Source: an uncultured Draconibacterium sp.
GTDB taxonomy: Bacteria; Bacteroidota; Bacteroidia; Bacteroidales; Prolixibacteraceae
Assembly (NCBI RefSeq): GCF_963676815.1
Contig: NZ_OY781365.1
Location: 3,754,501-3,818,500, forward strand
Reading direction: 5' to 3'
DNA: 64,000 nt
The translations under genes and the position numbers were made by a program. Under the pieces are notes generated by a model. The model searched no databases. It was given only the letters and a program-made list of their open reading frames with translations, and was not told the DNA's origin. Below are positions 17,469 through 25,866 of the stretch, piece after piece (position 1 is the stretch's first letter; each line of letters opens with the position of its first letter).

Positions 17469-18413
17469 ATGATAGCCAAAGCCAAAGCAATAGCGCATGG
17501 AAGCAGGGCGATAGAATATGCACTGCGGGAATCAAAGAAAGGTTCTTTGGTGGCATCCAACCTGGTTCAAAACGAAACGCCCGGAGCAATCTACAACGAG
17601 TTTCTGGAGCTGCAGGAATGTAATACGCGTTGCAGGAATAAGTTTATCCGGATCGAGATTGGTATTGCCCCCGGAGATGAGAAGAAACTTGGAGAGGAAG
17701 ACCTTGCCGCTATCTGCAGGGAGTTTAGCAGTCGTTTTGGTTTTGAAAACCACCAGTGGATTGGATGTGTCCACCGGGATACGGAGCATTTACATATGCA
17801 CATGATCGTTAACCGGATCGGGATAGACCAACGTGTTTATGATACCAGTTTTATCAGCAAACGGGCCGGAAAGATTGCAGAAAGCATCAGCCGGGAACTG
17901 GGACTGACCATTGCCAACCAGGTAAAACGTAAAAGCAAGTACCGGCCTGAAGTAATGGGCTTTGAACGGATACTGGCCAAAACACTGATATGCAAGGCTG
18001 CCGGAGAAGTGTTATCGGGGCATCCCACATCCCTGCAAGAATTTACAGCGATGATGAAAAAGCATGATATCGCTGTTCAGCAGGCGGTCAATAAAAAAGG
18101 AAACACCTATGGTTTGCGGTTTACCGGTCACAATCAGACCTTCAAAGCCTCTCAGATCGGCAAAGAGTTTGGTTACCGTACCCTGCTGAATACATTTAAG
18201 GAGAACAGAGAGATCCTCAGACAGGATTCCGGGCATCTAAACAAGCAGGAACAATCACAAGGTAAATCGGTCAGAAATGCAATTTTGTCGGGTATCGCTT
18301 ATATATCCGGTCCGCGGCAATTACTTCGGGAAAATGATTCGGGGATAAGTGAAGAGGAAAGAAAGCGAAAACAAAACCTAAAAAAGAAACGAAGATATGG
18401 CCCGAAATTCTAA
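17469..18413 (+). CDS. Relaxase/mobilization nuclease (MobA/VirD2-like, MOBP type)
   Basis: The relaxase starts transfer by nicking oriT. The sequence shows the three-histidine metal site in GCVHRDTEHLHMHMIVNRI (about residues 97-115). Upstream it has NKFIRIEIGIAPGDE and a first motif with Tyr near AIEYAL, the likely catalytic Tyr. The C-terminal part (GLRFTGHNQTFKASQIG) resembles Bacteroides MbpB/BmgA-type relaxases. At 314 residues it is near usual size. The frame overlaps the next gene by 17 bases, indicating translational coupling. Whether it still mobilizes DNA is unknown because the element looks decayed. Confidence 0.85.
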   Translation: MIAKAKAIAHGSRAIEYALRESKKGSLVASNLVQNETPGAIYNEFLELQECNTRCRNKFIRIEIGIAPGDEKKLGEEDLAAICREFSSRFGFENHQWIGCVHRDTEHLHMHMIVNRIGIDQRVYDTSFISKRAGKIAESISRELGLTIANQVKRKSKYRPEVMGFERILAKTLICKAAGEVLSGHPTSLQEFTAMMKKHDIAVQQAVNKKGNTYGLRFTGHNQTFKASQIGKEFGYRTLLNTFKENREILRQDSGHLNKQEQSQGKSVRNAILSGIAYISGPRQLLRENDSGISEEERKRKQNLKKKRRYGPKF

Positions 18414-18831
18414 TCCACGGACGCAGTCGGTCAAAGATGCGATGCTGGCAGAGATCATCGTAACGGAACTATCAAAGTTCAACACTTCGCATGAAGTAAT
18501 CATGGAAAGCACAGAAAAGATTCTGAGTCGGTACAATGACATAGGGTTGCTGATTAAACGTATGCACCAGAGGGACCAGGCGATTGCCGGGAGTATCAAA
18601 GATTTACAGTTTTCGGCACAACAAAACCGTTACATGACGGATCTATCCATGCCTATAGTCCGTAAATTGAAAGAGATTGACGAACATGGCATCCGCATTG
18701 AACCCGGGGCACTGGATAAGATAACCAGTGCCGTAGAGCAAGGTAACAAACCACTTCTTACACAAATCAAATGGGTTAGTTATGGCTTGCTGGCCGGCTT
18801 TGTCATTCTGTTGATGATCCTATTGTTTTAA
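18397..18831 (+). CDS. Small mob-operon protein with C-terminal transmembrane helix
   Basis: The 144-residue protein has a helical, partly coiled-coil body and one C-terminal hydrophobic helix (YGLLAGFVILLMILLF), so it is likely tail-anchored in the inner membrane. It overlaps the relaxase by 17 bases, marking it as the third gene of the mob operon. A role in linking the relaxosome to a coupling protein or membrane is inferred from position and resembles MbpC-type genes. I recognize no named family. Confidence 0.65.
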   Translation: MARNSNPRTQSVKDAMLAEIIVTELSKFNTSHEVIMESTEKILSRYNDIGLLIKRMHQRDQAIAGSIKDLQFSAQQNRYMTDLSMPIVRKLKEIDEHGIRIEPGALDKITSAVEQGNKPLLTQIKWVSYGLLAGFVILLMILLF

Positions 18832-18895
18832 TCGTTAAAATATTGTCAGGACGCAATTGTCCGGCTAAAGGTTATTAAAATCGTTTGTTACACCT

Positions 18896-18903
18896 TATCT
18901 TTG
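18896..18903 (+). promoter_or_regulatory. TATCTTTG -7 promoter box, possible short RNA
   Basis: TATCTTTG is a perfect match to the Bacteroidota -7 consensus TAnnTTTG. A transcript starting just after it would be about 70 bases long, carry a hairpin (GGGTAG with CTACC) and end at the terminator at 18953-18980. No good TTTG -33 box is seen at the usual distance, which lowers confidence. Confidence 0.35.
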
Positions 18904-18952
18904 TACATAAGAGGTTATACCCTTTCTTCGGATCGGGTAGAGACCATCTACC

Positions 18953-18980
18953 GTAGCCCGCTTTGCCGGGCTACTTTTTT
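18953..18980 (+). terminator. Strong terminator after the mob operon
   Basis: GTAGCCCG and CGGGCTAC form a perfect 8-bp GC-rich stem around a 6-base loop, followed by TTTTTT. It abuts the stop codon of the opposing IS110 transposase. Confidence 0.85.
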
Positions 18981-20043
18981 ATACCGCTACCGGTTCCTGA
19001 GCGTCTTGCAGAACAATATCCTTTTGAGAGTTATTCGTGTGGCCTAAAACATAGTCCGTATTGTTTTTATAAAGCGTGTAAATAAGGATCAGCAGTTTAC
19101 GTTCCAGGGCGATAACGCCAGTTTTACCGGGTTTTCCGTTCTCCTTCATCCGGTTGAAGTAAATACGCAGGGTTTGGTTGTGGATAATGGAACATACGGC
19201 CGCCATGTATAAGGCAGACCGTATATATGCGTTTCCCCTTTTGGATATACGTGGCCTCCATGCCAGTGTCCCTGATTCCCGGACCACCACATCCAGCCCG
19301 GCATAGCTGACCAGTTGCCTTCTGTTGCCAATATTAGAGAAGCCATCGGTTTCGGCAATAACCGTTGCCGCAGTTACAAAATTTATCCCGGGAATAGTAA
19401 TTACATGTTTCATTTTTTCGCACAACACAGGCGATTCAGCAACCAGTTCCTGCATCTGTACTTCAATCTCAGCCAGTTGTTTTGTGGCTAATTTAACCCG
19501 TTGCTTCAGGCGTTTAATACTTTTGGCATAGGCTTTATGGGAATGATTTAGAGCATGCAACTGGTTGGTAAGGGCATTCCTGTCCCGGATGATACTGATC
19601 CGTTCCCGGCTCAACCGTTTAAGAATGCGCAGGTTTTCTGTTGGCCTGTTCCATAAAGGTAAATCTCTTTCCAGTCCCATGCGTGCCAGCATAATGGCAT
19701 CTATGCGGTCTGTTTTATTCTTCTCATCCAGGCTTCTGGCATATTGCTTTCCTTTGGCAGGTTGGATAATACTCAGCTTAAAGCCCAGGTCACTCAAAAA
19801 ATAAGCTGCCTCCTCATGGTAAACGCCGGTAGCTTCCATATTAACATGCAGGTAAACCGCCTTGTCACTTTTCTTTTCAATCCATTGCCTGAGTTTCAGC
19901 AGCCCTTTACCGTTGTTCTCAAACCTGCTTGTCGACACTACTTTTACCTGCAGATCCTGCGTATAAACAGCGAGACAACAGTCCACTTTTTTCATGGATA
20001 CGTCAATACCCACACATTGCTTAAGAATCGTTTTTGTGTTCAT
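18979..20043 (-). CDS. IS110-family transposase (DEDD recombinase)
   Basis: The 354-residue protein has an N-terminal DEDD (RuvC-like) domain: VGIDVSMKKVD, MEATGVY and KTDRIDAIMLA give the acidic residues. The C-terminal Transposase_20 domain has IPGINFVTAATVIAE, YAGLDVVVRESG (catalytic Ser region) and SKRGNAYIRSALYMAA. IS110 enzymes are now known to use a bridge RNA encoded in the non-coding end of the element to choose target and donor DNA. In the IS110 group that RNA lies upstream of the gene, which here means 20044 to about 20400. The protein looks complete. It sits between the two mob modules, with no terminal inverted repeats visible, as is normal for IS110-group elements. Confidence 0.9.
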   Translation of the reverse strand: MNTKTILKQCVGIDVSMKKVDCCLAVYTQDLQVKVVSTSRFENNGKGLLKLRQWIEKKSDKAVYLHVNMEATGVYHEEAAYFLSDLGFKLSIIQPAKGKQYARSLDEKNKTDRIDAIMLARMGLERDLPLWNRPTENLRILKRLSRERISIIRDRNALTNQLHALNHSHKAYAKSIKRLKQRVKLATKQLAEIEVQMQELVAESPVLCEKMKHVITIPGINFVTAATVIAETDGFSNIGNRRQLVSYAGLDVVVRESGTLAWRPRISKRGNAYIRSALYMAAVCSIIHNQTLRIYFNRMKENGKPGKTGVIALERKLLILIYTLYKNNTDYVLGHTNNSQKDIVLQDAQEPVAV

Positions 20044-20172
20044 AGAAATGTTTTTAATGGTTTGATTTTGATATCTAGAGAGCTATTATCCCACCGTCCA
20101 TCCTCATGTACTACGCAGGCTCGAAGTTTATACCACGGCTTAAAATACTATCCGGACTCATGGATAAAGAAT
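20044..20172 (-). ncRNA. Upstream non-coding end of the IS110 element, bridge-RNA candidate region
   Basis: The ~130 gene-free bases between the transposase start and structured element A hold several short complementary stretches. Known biology places the bridge RNA of IS110-group elements in this position. I could not fold it or identify guide loops with confidence. The true RNA could include element A (20173-20250) as its 5' hairpin. Confidence 0.3.
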
Positions 20173-20250
20173 ACAGCAGAGGCAGGTTCTTGCATAAGCA
20201 TATTCCACAGCCCGTGGAACTGAAAGATGTGCATGTCGCTCTTCTGCTGT
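20173..20250. ncRNA. Structured element, copy A
   Basis: The 78-base element is closed by a perfect 8-bp stem (ACAGCAGA with TCTGCTGT). It contains an inner 6-bp hairpin TTCCAC-N5-GTGGAA. Copy B at 20410-20488 is about 80% identical in the same orientation. In copy B the closing pair of the inner hairpin changes from T-A to C-G, a compensatory change that argues for RNA or single-stranded DNA structure. Copy A lies 130 bases upstream of the IS110 transposase. Confidence 0.5.
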
Positions 20251-20398
20251 TTCTCTATATATCAATAGTTTAACTAATCTTCCTTCAAAAATACGAACAG
20301 GTAAAGGATAAGGCAGGTATAATCTTGCTATACATACACAAGCTTCTGTGTTGCAGTTTTATGTTCGATACTCTCCCTTAACTTTTATCATGACCATT

Positions 20399-20497
20399 AA
20401 GCAAGCGAGACAGCAGAGGCAGATTCTTGCAGATAAACATACTCCACTGCGGTGGAGCTAAAAGATGTGTTTGATGCTCTTCTGCTGTTTCTTGCTT
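20399..20497. ncRNA. Structured element, copy B
   Basis: The core is 20410-20488 (ACAGCAGA with TCTGCTGT), with an inner hairpin CTCCAC-N4-GTGGAG. An additional outer 7-bp stem AAGCAAG/CTTGCTT lies at 20399-20405 and 20491-20497. It is related to copy A with covarying pairs. It sits about 150 bases before the second MobC-like gene, so an oriT-type role is possible besides an IS110-linked RNA. Confidence 0.5.
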
Positions 20498-20584
20498 TAC
20501 GTTCTAAATACATGATTTTGTAAAAGTATGAGATGTGTTTTTATTACCATAAAAACCTCCGGTATCTTGTCTGGCAGGAGCCCC

Positions 20585-20601
20585 TGGTTTTGACCAAACC
20601 A
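20585..20601. promoter_or_regulatory. Inverted repeat before the second mob module, oriT candidate
   Basis: TGGTTT and AAACCA pair around a 5-base loop, 44 bases before the MobC-like ATG. A C-rich, A-rich stretch follows. Position and structure fit an oriT inverted repeat, but no nic consensus is recognized. Confidence 0.35.
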
Positions 20602-20644
20602 ACTTGCAGTCCCCTCCCCAAAAAAGCAAAAACGAAAGTAAAGT

Positions 20645-21013
20645 ATGCGACCAAAATTACCGGAACACGAAAAACGAACCGAGATCATCCGGCTGCTTCT
20701 CACCAAGGAGGAAAAGCAGCGACTGGATAGTTTGGTGCGTACCGGGAAGTTTGGATGCCGGAGTGATTATATACGTTATTCCATATTTCGGAGATCTGTG
20801 AAGAAGGAAGTTCGCTTCGATCCGGAGACAAAAGATCAGCTGAACAATCTGGACTATGAATTAAATAGGATTGGTGTGAACCTGAACCAGCTCTCTAAAA
20901 AAATGAATTCATTTTCTGCATACAATGTTGGAGATAATGACCGGCGTCTACTAAAACAGGCTTTTCAGATGATGATGCAATGCCTGGCTTTTTTACAAAA
21001 TCACCTGCGCTAA
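20645..21013 (+). CDS. MobC-like relaxosome protein of the second module
   Basis: The 122-residue protein has a ribbon-helix-helix start (EIIRLLLTKEEKQRLDSLVRTGKFGCRSDYIRYSIF). It continues into the conserved MobC segment LNNLDYELNRIGVNLNQLSKKMN. This matches Bacteroidota plasmid mobilization proteins that bind oriT with the relaxase. It is unrelated in detail to the MobC-like protein at 17121, so two separate mobilization systems are present. The relaxase follows after 10 bases. Confidence 0.85.
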   Translation: MRPKLPEHEKRTEIIRLLLTKEEKQRLDSLVRTGKFGCRSDYIRYSIFRRSVKKEVRFDPETKDQLNNLDYELNRIGVNLNQLSKKMNSFSAYNVGDNDRRLLKQAFQMMMQCLAFLQNHLR

Positions 21014-21023
21014 ATTTTTTACT

Positions 21024-21926
21024 ATGGTAATTGTAATCCATCAATCCGGCAATACTCAAAATGCTTTGTTTTACAACGAAAAGAAAGTAGAACAGAAAAA
21101 GGCACATTTCTATAAAAGTGGTAATACGCCAACCATTAATCCTTTTGCCGGAACAAAACACGATCGGCTGAATATCCTTAAAGAGATTGAGGAGAGAAAC
21201 ACACGGGTGAAGAAGAAAGGTTTACATATTTCTGTAAATCCAACAGTAACGGATTTGGTAAAACTGGGAGATAAGGGAATGCGAACTGAAATCGGAAACC
21301 TGATGGAGCATATGGGCTATGGGAATCAACCTTACTTTGTGTATAAGCATTCAGACATTGACCGGACACACTTTCATATTGTTTCCACCCGGATTGATTG
21401 CGAAACCGGGAAGAAGATAAAAGACAATTATGAGAAGGAGAAAACGCAACGTTTTATCAAATCCCTGGAGCAAAAGTATGATCTCTCCAAAGAACAAAAT
21501 CAGGTACAATCCAATCTGAAATTTTCTGCAGGTAGCAGAAACCTGAAACAAAACCTGGAAAGTTTATTTTATCAGCTAAACCAAATTGAATCTATATCGA
21601 CAAAACAGCTTTACGATAAATCGCTGGAGCTTTTTAATGTGGAGGTTCGTAGATCGGGAAGAGGACACGTGGTTTTTGTCACGGATGAAATCGGCAACCC
21701 GATTCGGTACCCAATCCGGCCTTCAGAGTTTGAAGAAAGGCCACGATTTTACCCTTCAAAACGTGTTGAAAAGGAACTTCAAACTACTACGCCGGTGATC
21801 GATCAGTTTCAATTGGCGCAATGGGCGAGGGATGTAAACCGGCTGATAGAGCGAAGTAACAGACGAAAGGAGGAACCAAATATGAAATATAAAGTAAAAA
21901 ACAGAGGAAGGGGAATGAGTCGTTAA
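21024..21926 (+). CDS. Relaxase/mobilization nuclease of the second module
   Basis: This relaxase shows the metal-binding motif KHSDIDRTHFHIVSTRID (about residues 108-125). Upstream it has GLHISVNPTVTD and an N-terminal ALFYNEKKVEQKKA with the candidate catalytic Tyr. This pattern is common in mobilizable Bacteroidota elements. The C-terminus (ELFNVEVRRSGRGHVVFVTDEIGNPIRYPIRPSEF) is family-typical. At 300 residues it is somewhat short but ends naturally in a basic tail. It forms an operon with the MobC-like gene and differs from the relaxase at 17469. Confidence 0.85.
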   Translation: MVIVIHQSGNTQNALFYNEKKVEQKKAHFYKSGNTPTINPFAGTKHDRLNILKEIEERNTRVKKKGLHISVNPTVTDLVKLGDKGMRTEIGNLMEHMGYGNQPYFVYKHSDIDRTHFHIVSTRIDCETGKKIKDNYEKEKTQRFIKSLEQKYDLSKEQNQVQSNLKFSAGSRNLKQNLESLFYQLNQIESISTKQLYDKSLELFNVEVRRSGRGHVVFVTDEIGNPIRYPIRPSEFEERPRFYPSKRVEKELQTTTPVIDQFQLAQWARDVNRLIERSNRRKEEPNMKYKVKNRGRGMSR

Positions 21927-22074
21927 CGCCTATATCTTTTGGGATATTAAGATTCTTTCAAAATATAGATTTATGAAATTCGATTCTCATTTTTCCAATT
22001 GAGCAAGAATTAGGCAAGACAGGTAGTTAACCCGCGAACCTGAAGAAGGTGATAGATTTTGCTTTATAATAAAC

Positions 22075-22343
22075 CTTAATCTATCGGTATTATGGGATAA
22101 TTCAGATTTATACGGTAAACGGATTTTCCAAAACTTTTGTTTCCTAAAGGAATTATCTATAATCGAGAAAAAGACCAATATCGAACCACAAAAATAAATA
22201 GATTCTTTTCCCTTATCCCAGAAATATCAAGGGATTCTTTTGTTTTTAACAAAATCCCCTATTGGGTGGGCCCACCTGGGCGAGGATCGAACTTTATTCA
22301 TGAAGATTATGATGGTATTTTGAGTGATATGAAAAGAGAATGA
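22075..22343 (+). pseudogene. Serine recombinase C-terminal remnant running into a tRNA-like end
   Basis: Frame fragments read LNLSVLWDNSDLYGKRIFQN and then, after a +1 shift near 22137, FPKGIIYNREKDQYRTTKIN. This is the C-terminal signature I associate with Bacteroidota large serine recombinases (LFPEGI-YNR pattern). Upstream frames are stop-ridden, so only the tail of a decayed integrase remains. The frame goes on into WVGPPG, encoded by a tRNA-like segment, as seen when an integrase gene abuts an attachment site in a tRNA 3' end. Confidence 0.5.
22264..22295. other. tRNA 3'-end-like segment, attachment-site candidate
   Basis: On the minus strand it reads as a T-loop-like GTTCGATCC followed by CAGGTGGGCCCACC, similar to the end of a tRNA. 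The T stem is imperfect and the tRNA body is absent. It is probably the attachment-site scar of the element carrying the two mob modules. Confidence 0.35.
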
Positions 22344-22678
22344 CAGAAAGAAATCCCGAAATTATAGTAGTTTGCTATATCGTATTGGCAAATTAGATGA
22401 TCTGACTTTAGCCCAAAAATAAAAACTGTTTTATGCTCTCCAATATTTTGACCGGTAATTTAATCCTCCAGTCAGACCAGATAGAATTCTGAGGAGACCG
22501 TTAAAAAAATGCATTGGAGCAAATAAAGGTGGATTTGATTGTCGATGAGTTGAATTATATGAAACCCGAAACTCTGAAAAAGAAGTTTAAATTATAAATG
22601 ATTTAGCGAATCTGTAAGTTCGATTTTAAGAGAATATAGTATGCTATAATTCTTGTTTGTCCTATTGTAATCAACTCC
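22344..22678. other. Gene-free region at the right edge of the island
   Basis: Frames are broken by stops. A short stretch reads VDELNYMKPETLKKKFK, which may be debris of another mobile gene, but I cannot name it. No terminator is evident for the RND gene ending at 22679. Confidence 0.35.
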
Positions 22679-25600
22679 TTAATGTTCAGTTCTTAATAAT
22701 AACGGCAAATAGATCAATATCGCTACCATCGAAAACAACAATCCGCCCATAGCACCAACGGCAAAGGCAAACCAGAATACTTCTTTTTGCCCGCCCCAGA
22801 TAAACGGAATCAATCCTAAAACCGTAGAAAGGATTGTTAAGGCAATAGCCACAATTTTGTTGTTAAAAGCTTTCAGGTAAGTTACAATGCTATAGTTTTT
22901 GTTTTTTCCTCGTACCAGATTATTAAAATCGTTGATGATGTAAATGGCGGCATTCACCACCAGCCCACTTAATAGAATAAACGATGCAAATCCTCCCTGG
23001 TCGAAATTAAAATCGAAGAGGTAAAAAGTGAGGAAAACGCCGATAAACGAGATGGGAATCAGGCTGATTACTGCCAGTGGTTTTAATAACGATTCGAATA
23101 AAATGGCAGTTACAAAGTAGATGATCAGGATAATGAGCAATAACAACCAGTATTGTTTTTTATCATTTTTATCCCAGCTCCACCAGTTGCGCTCTGGTTT
23201 TTGAGCTTTATAACCAAGTGGCAATTGTTGGTTAATGGCTTCAATTTCGCGTTCCTGAACCATTTCGGCAAGCGGCCCGGGACCAATAAAATTGTAGTTC
23301 AGGTACATTTGATAAACCTGGTCTTTTTTGAAAATAGACTTTCCGCTCAAACGTTTTTCAATGTCTCCGGCTTGCGACAGTTTTTTCTGTCCCCAGCTGG
23401 TTTGAACCGGAATGTTATAAAAATCCCAGTTATTGTACTCGTTGTTTTTTGATGAGACTAAAACAACAGGTTGCAACTCGGTTTGGTTGTAAAAGGCATC
23501 AAGGTTACGCGAATGGAGCTGAGTAAACAACGACCCGGTATAATCAGAATAACGCAGGTTATAAGCGGCCAGCAATTCTTTATCCACATTCAGTTTGTAT
23601 TCGTAACGTGCGTTTGATCCCCAACTGTCGGAACTGGTAATTTCCGTTTTCTCCACCCGCGGATTTTCAAGTAGTTTGGCCTCCAACTGTTCTGCATATT
23701 TATACAACTGGTCGTAGTTGTACCCGGTAAGTAAAATGTGGCTGTTTTTGTAATCCATATTCAGCGAATTGGAAAAACCTTTTCCTACACCGTAAACACT
23801 CCAATCCATTCCGCCCAGGGAAATTGCTTTCGATTCTATCTGACTTTTTAGCAAATATGGAAAAGAAGATCTTTCCGCTTCATCGGTAAACTGTATGGTA
23901 ACCGACGAATTCTTGTAGCCAGTAATTCGTGTTTCAAACTGGGCCACTTCATCAAAACGGTTAATGTATTGTTCCATTTTCCGTACTGCATCATTTAACT
24001 GATGAATGGTGCAACCTTCCGGCATTTGTCCTCGCACGTACAACGTTGTTTTTCCGGGATCAGAATAAAAGCTTCCCTCAAAAACGTGCTCGGTAAACAG
24101 GCGTAAACTTCCACCCACTACTTTGCTCAAAACCGGTTTTATTTCTGATTTAAACAGGTCGCCTCCCAATGTTTTATTGTAGAATTCGGCTGATTTTTTT
24201 GTACTGTCTATTTCATCGGGTAATTTCCCAACCGGAATGCCAAAACCAAGTATGGCCAGTATAAAAAAGGCCCAGCGGAAACGTTTTTCGAACCGAATAA
24301 AACGGTGATAGAAGTGGTTTGACCGACTTATTCTTTTCAGTGTTTTTAAAGGTATCGGTTTGGGTTTTGTATGATAGACCTGCTCCATTAATGCCGGCAC
24401 CAGGAACAAAGCAATAACCAGCGAAACACTCAGGTTGATAAGCATAACGTAAGTAAAATCAATAAGCATCAACTTCTGGTTCTCCTTCAGAAAGAATACC
24501 ACTGATAAAGCTCCAAGTGTAGTAAGTGTTGCGGCTAGCAGGGAAATAAAAACACGCAGCCCTTTTTGTCGCTGCAAGTGACTTACCATGATAATGCTGT
24601 TGTCGATTATAATACCAAACGATACGGTGATTCCTGCCAGCGAATAAATATGAATCTCAACCTTGAAGAGATAATAAAAAACTGCTGCAATAAGCAGGTT
24701 GGCCGCCAAAGAAATGGATAATACCGCCAAAACGCGGAACGACCGACTGGCAACGAGAACAAAGAGTAAGAGAATGAGCAGCGAAAAAAGGGTACGGTAA
24801 CCGATTTTCTCCAATTCTTCCTTAATGTATTCGGTAGAATCGGAAGCGATCAATACCGAATAACCCATCGGGAGTTTTTCTTGTATCTCAAAAAGCTGGT
24901 CTTTTATTTCGCCGGCCAGTTTTAGCTGGTTTTCTCCCTGTGCAGCATAAACCACCAGGTTAATGGTGTTTTTGCCATTTATGCGGTAGTAGGAGGTAGG
25001 TGGCTTTTCCTGAAGTTTAACCTTGGCAATGTCGGAGAGGCGGATAATGCGGCCATTTTTATTGGCCACCGGCAAATTGATCCAATGCGAAGGCTCGATA
25101 AATTGCGTGGAAGCCAAAACGGGAACCGAAACATTTGCCCCGTCGTTTTGATTTCCTAAAAAGTTTTGATCGCCCAAACGGTTGATTACCGTACTGATTT
25201 CCGCCGGTGTTATTCCATAGAGTTTTAGTAACTCCGGATCGTAACATATTTCCCATTGGTTAGGCGAGGCACCATAAAGCGAAATATCAGCAATGCCTTT
25301 AATTTTAAGCAGCTCGGGAATCACCAGCTGCTCGGCCTTGTTTTTTATGTAATAAGTCGATGAGTTGGCGTTAAGTGTAAGTACCATAAACGAAACCTGG
25401 TCGTCTTCATCAGCTGCATTCGTGGTAATTTCCGGGTAGCTCATTTCTGCTGGCAGATTACTGCGCAGTTGCCGGATTAGCGTTGATACCTCGTAACGTT
25501 TTTGGTTCAAATTAACTGATTTGTCGAACTCAATAACTACACGCCCCGAACCCACCGAAGAAGTGGATTCTATGGATTTAATCCGGCTGACTTTCCCCAG

Positions 25601-25813
25601 CACTCCTTCTATCTTTGAGGTTTCCTGCTCAATAACCTTTGGCGATGCATTGGGCCAGTAAAAACTAATATTTAATTGTGGCAAACTACGGCTGGGTTTA
25701 AACCTAATATCCAGCTGCGGGATAAAGGCCATTCCAATAATTATAAAGGCAAGAAACACCACTATTATGGAGAAAGATGAAAAGGCTTTTTGTATTGGTG
25801 TAGTTTGTTGCAC
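22679..25813 (-). CDS. RND efflux permease (AcrB/HAE-like), second of two in the cluster
   Basis: The 1,044-residue protein has the RND layout: TM1 (SFSIIVVFLAFIIIGMAFIP), a large periplasmic porter/docking loop, five clustered helices, a second loop and six C-terminal helices. The TM4 motif is GIIIDNSIIMVSHLQR, where AcrB has two acidic residues; here the second is Asn, as in several Bacteroidota RND proteins. It is the last gene of a long minus-strand series beginning with the RiPP genes and follows three propeller genes. Paired with the permease at 31925 and the single adaptor at 34973, it may form a hetero-permease pump. Substrate unknown; export of, or protection against, the cluster peptide is inferred. 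Confidence 0.85.
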   Translation of the reverse strand: MQQTTPIQKAFSSFSIIVVFLAFIIIGMAFIPQLDIRFKPSRSLPQLNISFYWPNASPKVIEQETSKIEGVLGKVSRIKSIESTSSVGSGRVVIEFDKSVNLNQKRYEVSTLIRQLRSNLPAEMSYPEITTNAADEDDQVSFMVLTLNANSSTYYIKNKAEQLVIPELLKIKGIADISLYGASPNQWEICYDPELLKLYGITPAEISTVINRLGDQNFLGNQNDGANVSVPVLASTQFIEPSHWINLPVANKNGRIIRLSDIAKVKLQEKPPTSYYRINGKNTINLVVYAAQGENQLKLAGEIKDQLFEIQEKLPMGYSVLIASDSTEYIKEELEKIGYRTLFSLLILLLFVLVASRSFRVLAVLSISLAANLLIAAVFYYLFKVEIHIYSLAGITVSFGIIIDNSIIMVSHLQRQKGLRVFISLLAATLTTLGALSVVFFLKENQKLMLIDFTYVMLINLSVSLVIALFLVPALMEQVYHTKPKPIPLKTLKRISRSNHFYHRFIRFEKRFRWAFFILAILGFGIPVGKLPDEIDSTKKSAEFYNKTLGGDLFKSEIKPVLSKVVGGSLRLFTEHVFEGSFYSDPGKTTLYVRGQMPEGCTIHQLNDAVRKMEQYINRFDEVAQFETRITGYKNSSVTIQFTDEAERSSFPYLLKSQIESKAISLGGMDWSVYGVGKGFSNSLNMDYKNSHILLTGYNYDQLYKYAEQLEAKLLENPRVEKTEITSSDSWGSNARYEYKLNVDKELLAAYNLRYSDYTGSLFTQLHSRNLDAFYNQTELQPVVLVSSKNNEYNNWDFYNIPVQTSWGQKKLSQAGDIEKRLSGKSIFKKDQVYQMYLNYNFIGPGPLAEMVQEREIEAINQQLPLGYKAQKPERNWWSWDKNDKKQYWLLLLIILIIYFVTAILFESLLKPLAVISLIPISFIGVFLTFYLFDFNFDQGGFASFILLSGLVVNAAIYIINDFNNLVRGKNKNYSIVTYLKAFNNKIVAIALTILSTVLGLIPFIWGGQKEVFWFAFAVGAMGGLLFSMVAILIYLPLLLRTEH

Positions 25814-25866
25814 GTGTTTGATTTTGTTCGTTGCAATTTAACAAAGAATGCGCAAATTATTTCAAT

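Noticed and set aside
20173..20497. Terminal inverted repeats of a transposon
   Set aside because: Copies A and B have the same orientation and each is a self-contained hairpin, so they are not IR ends.
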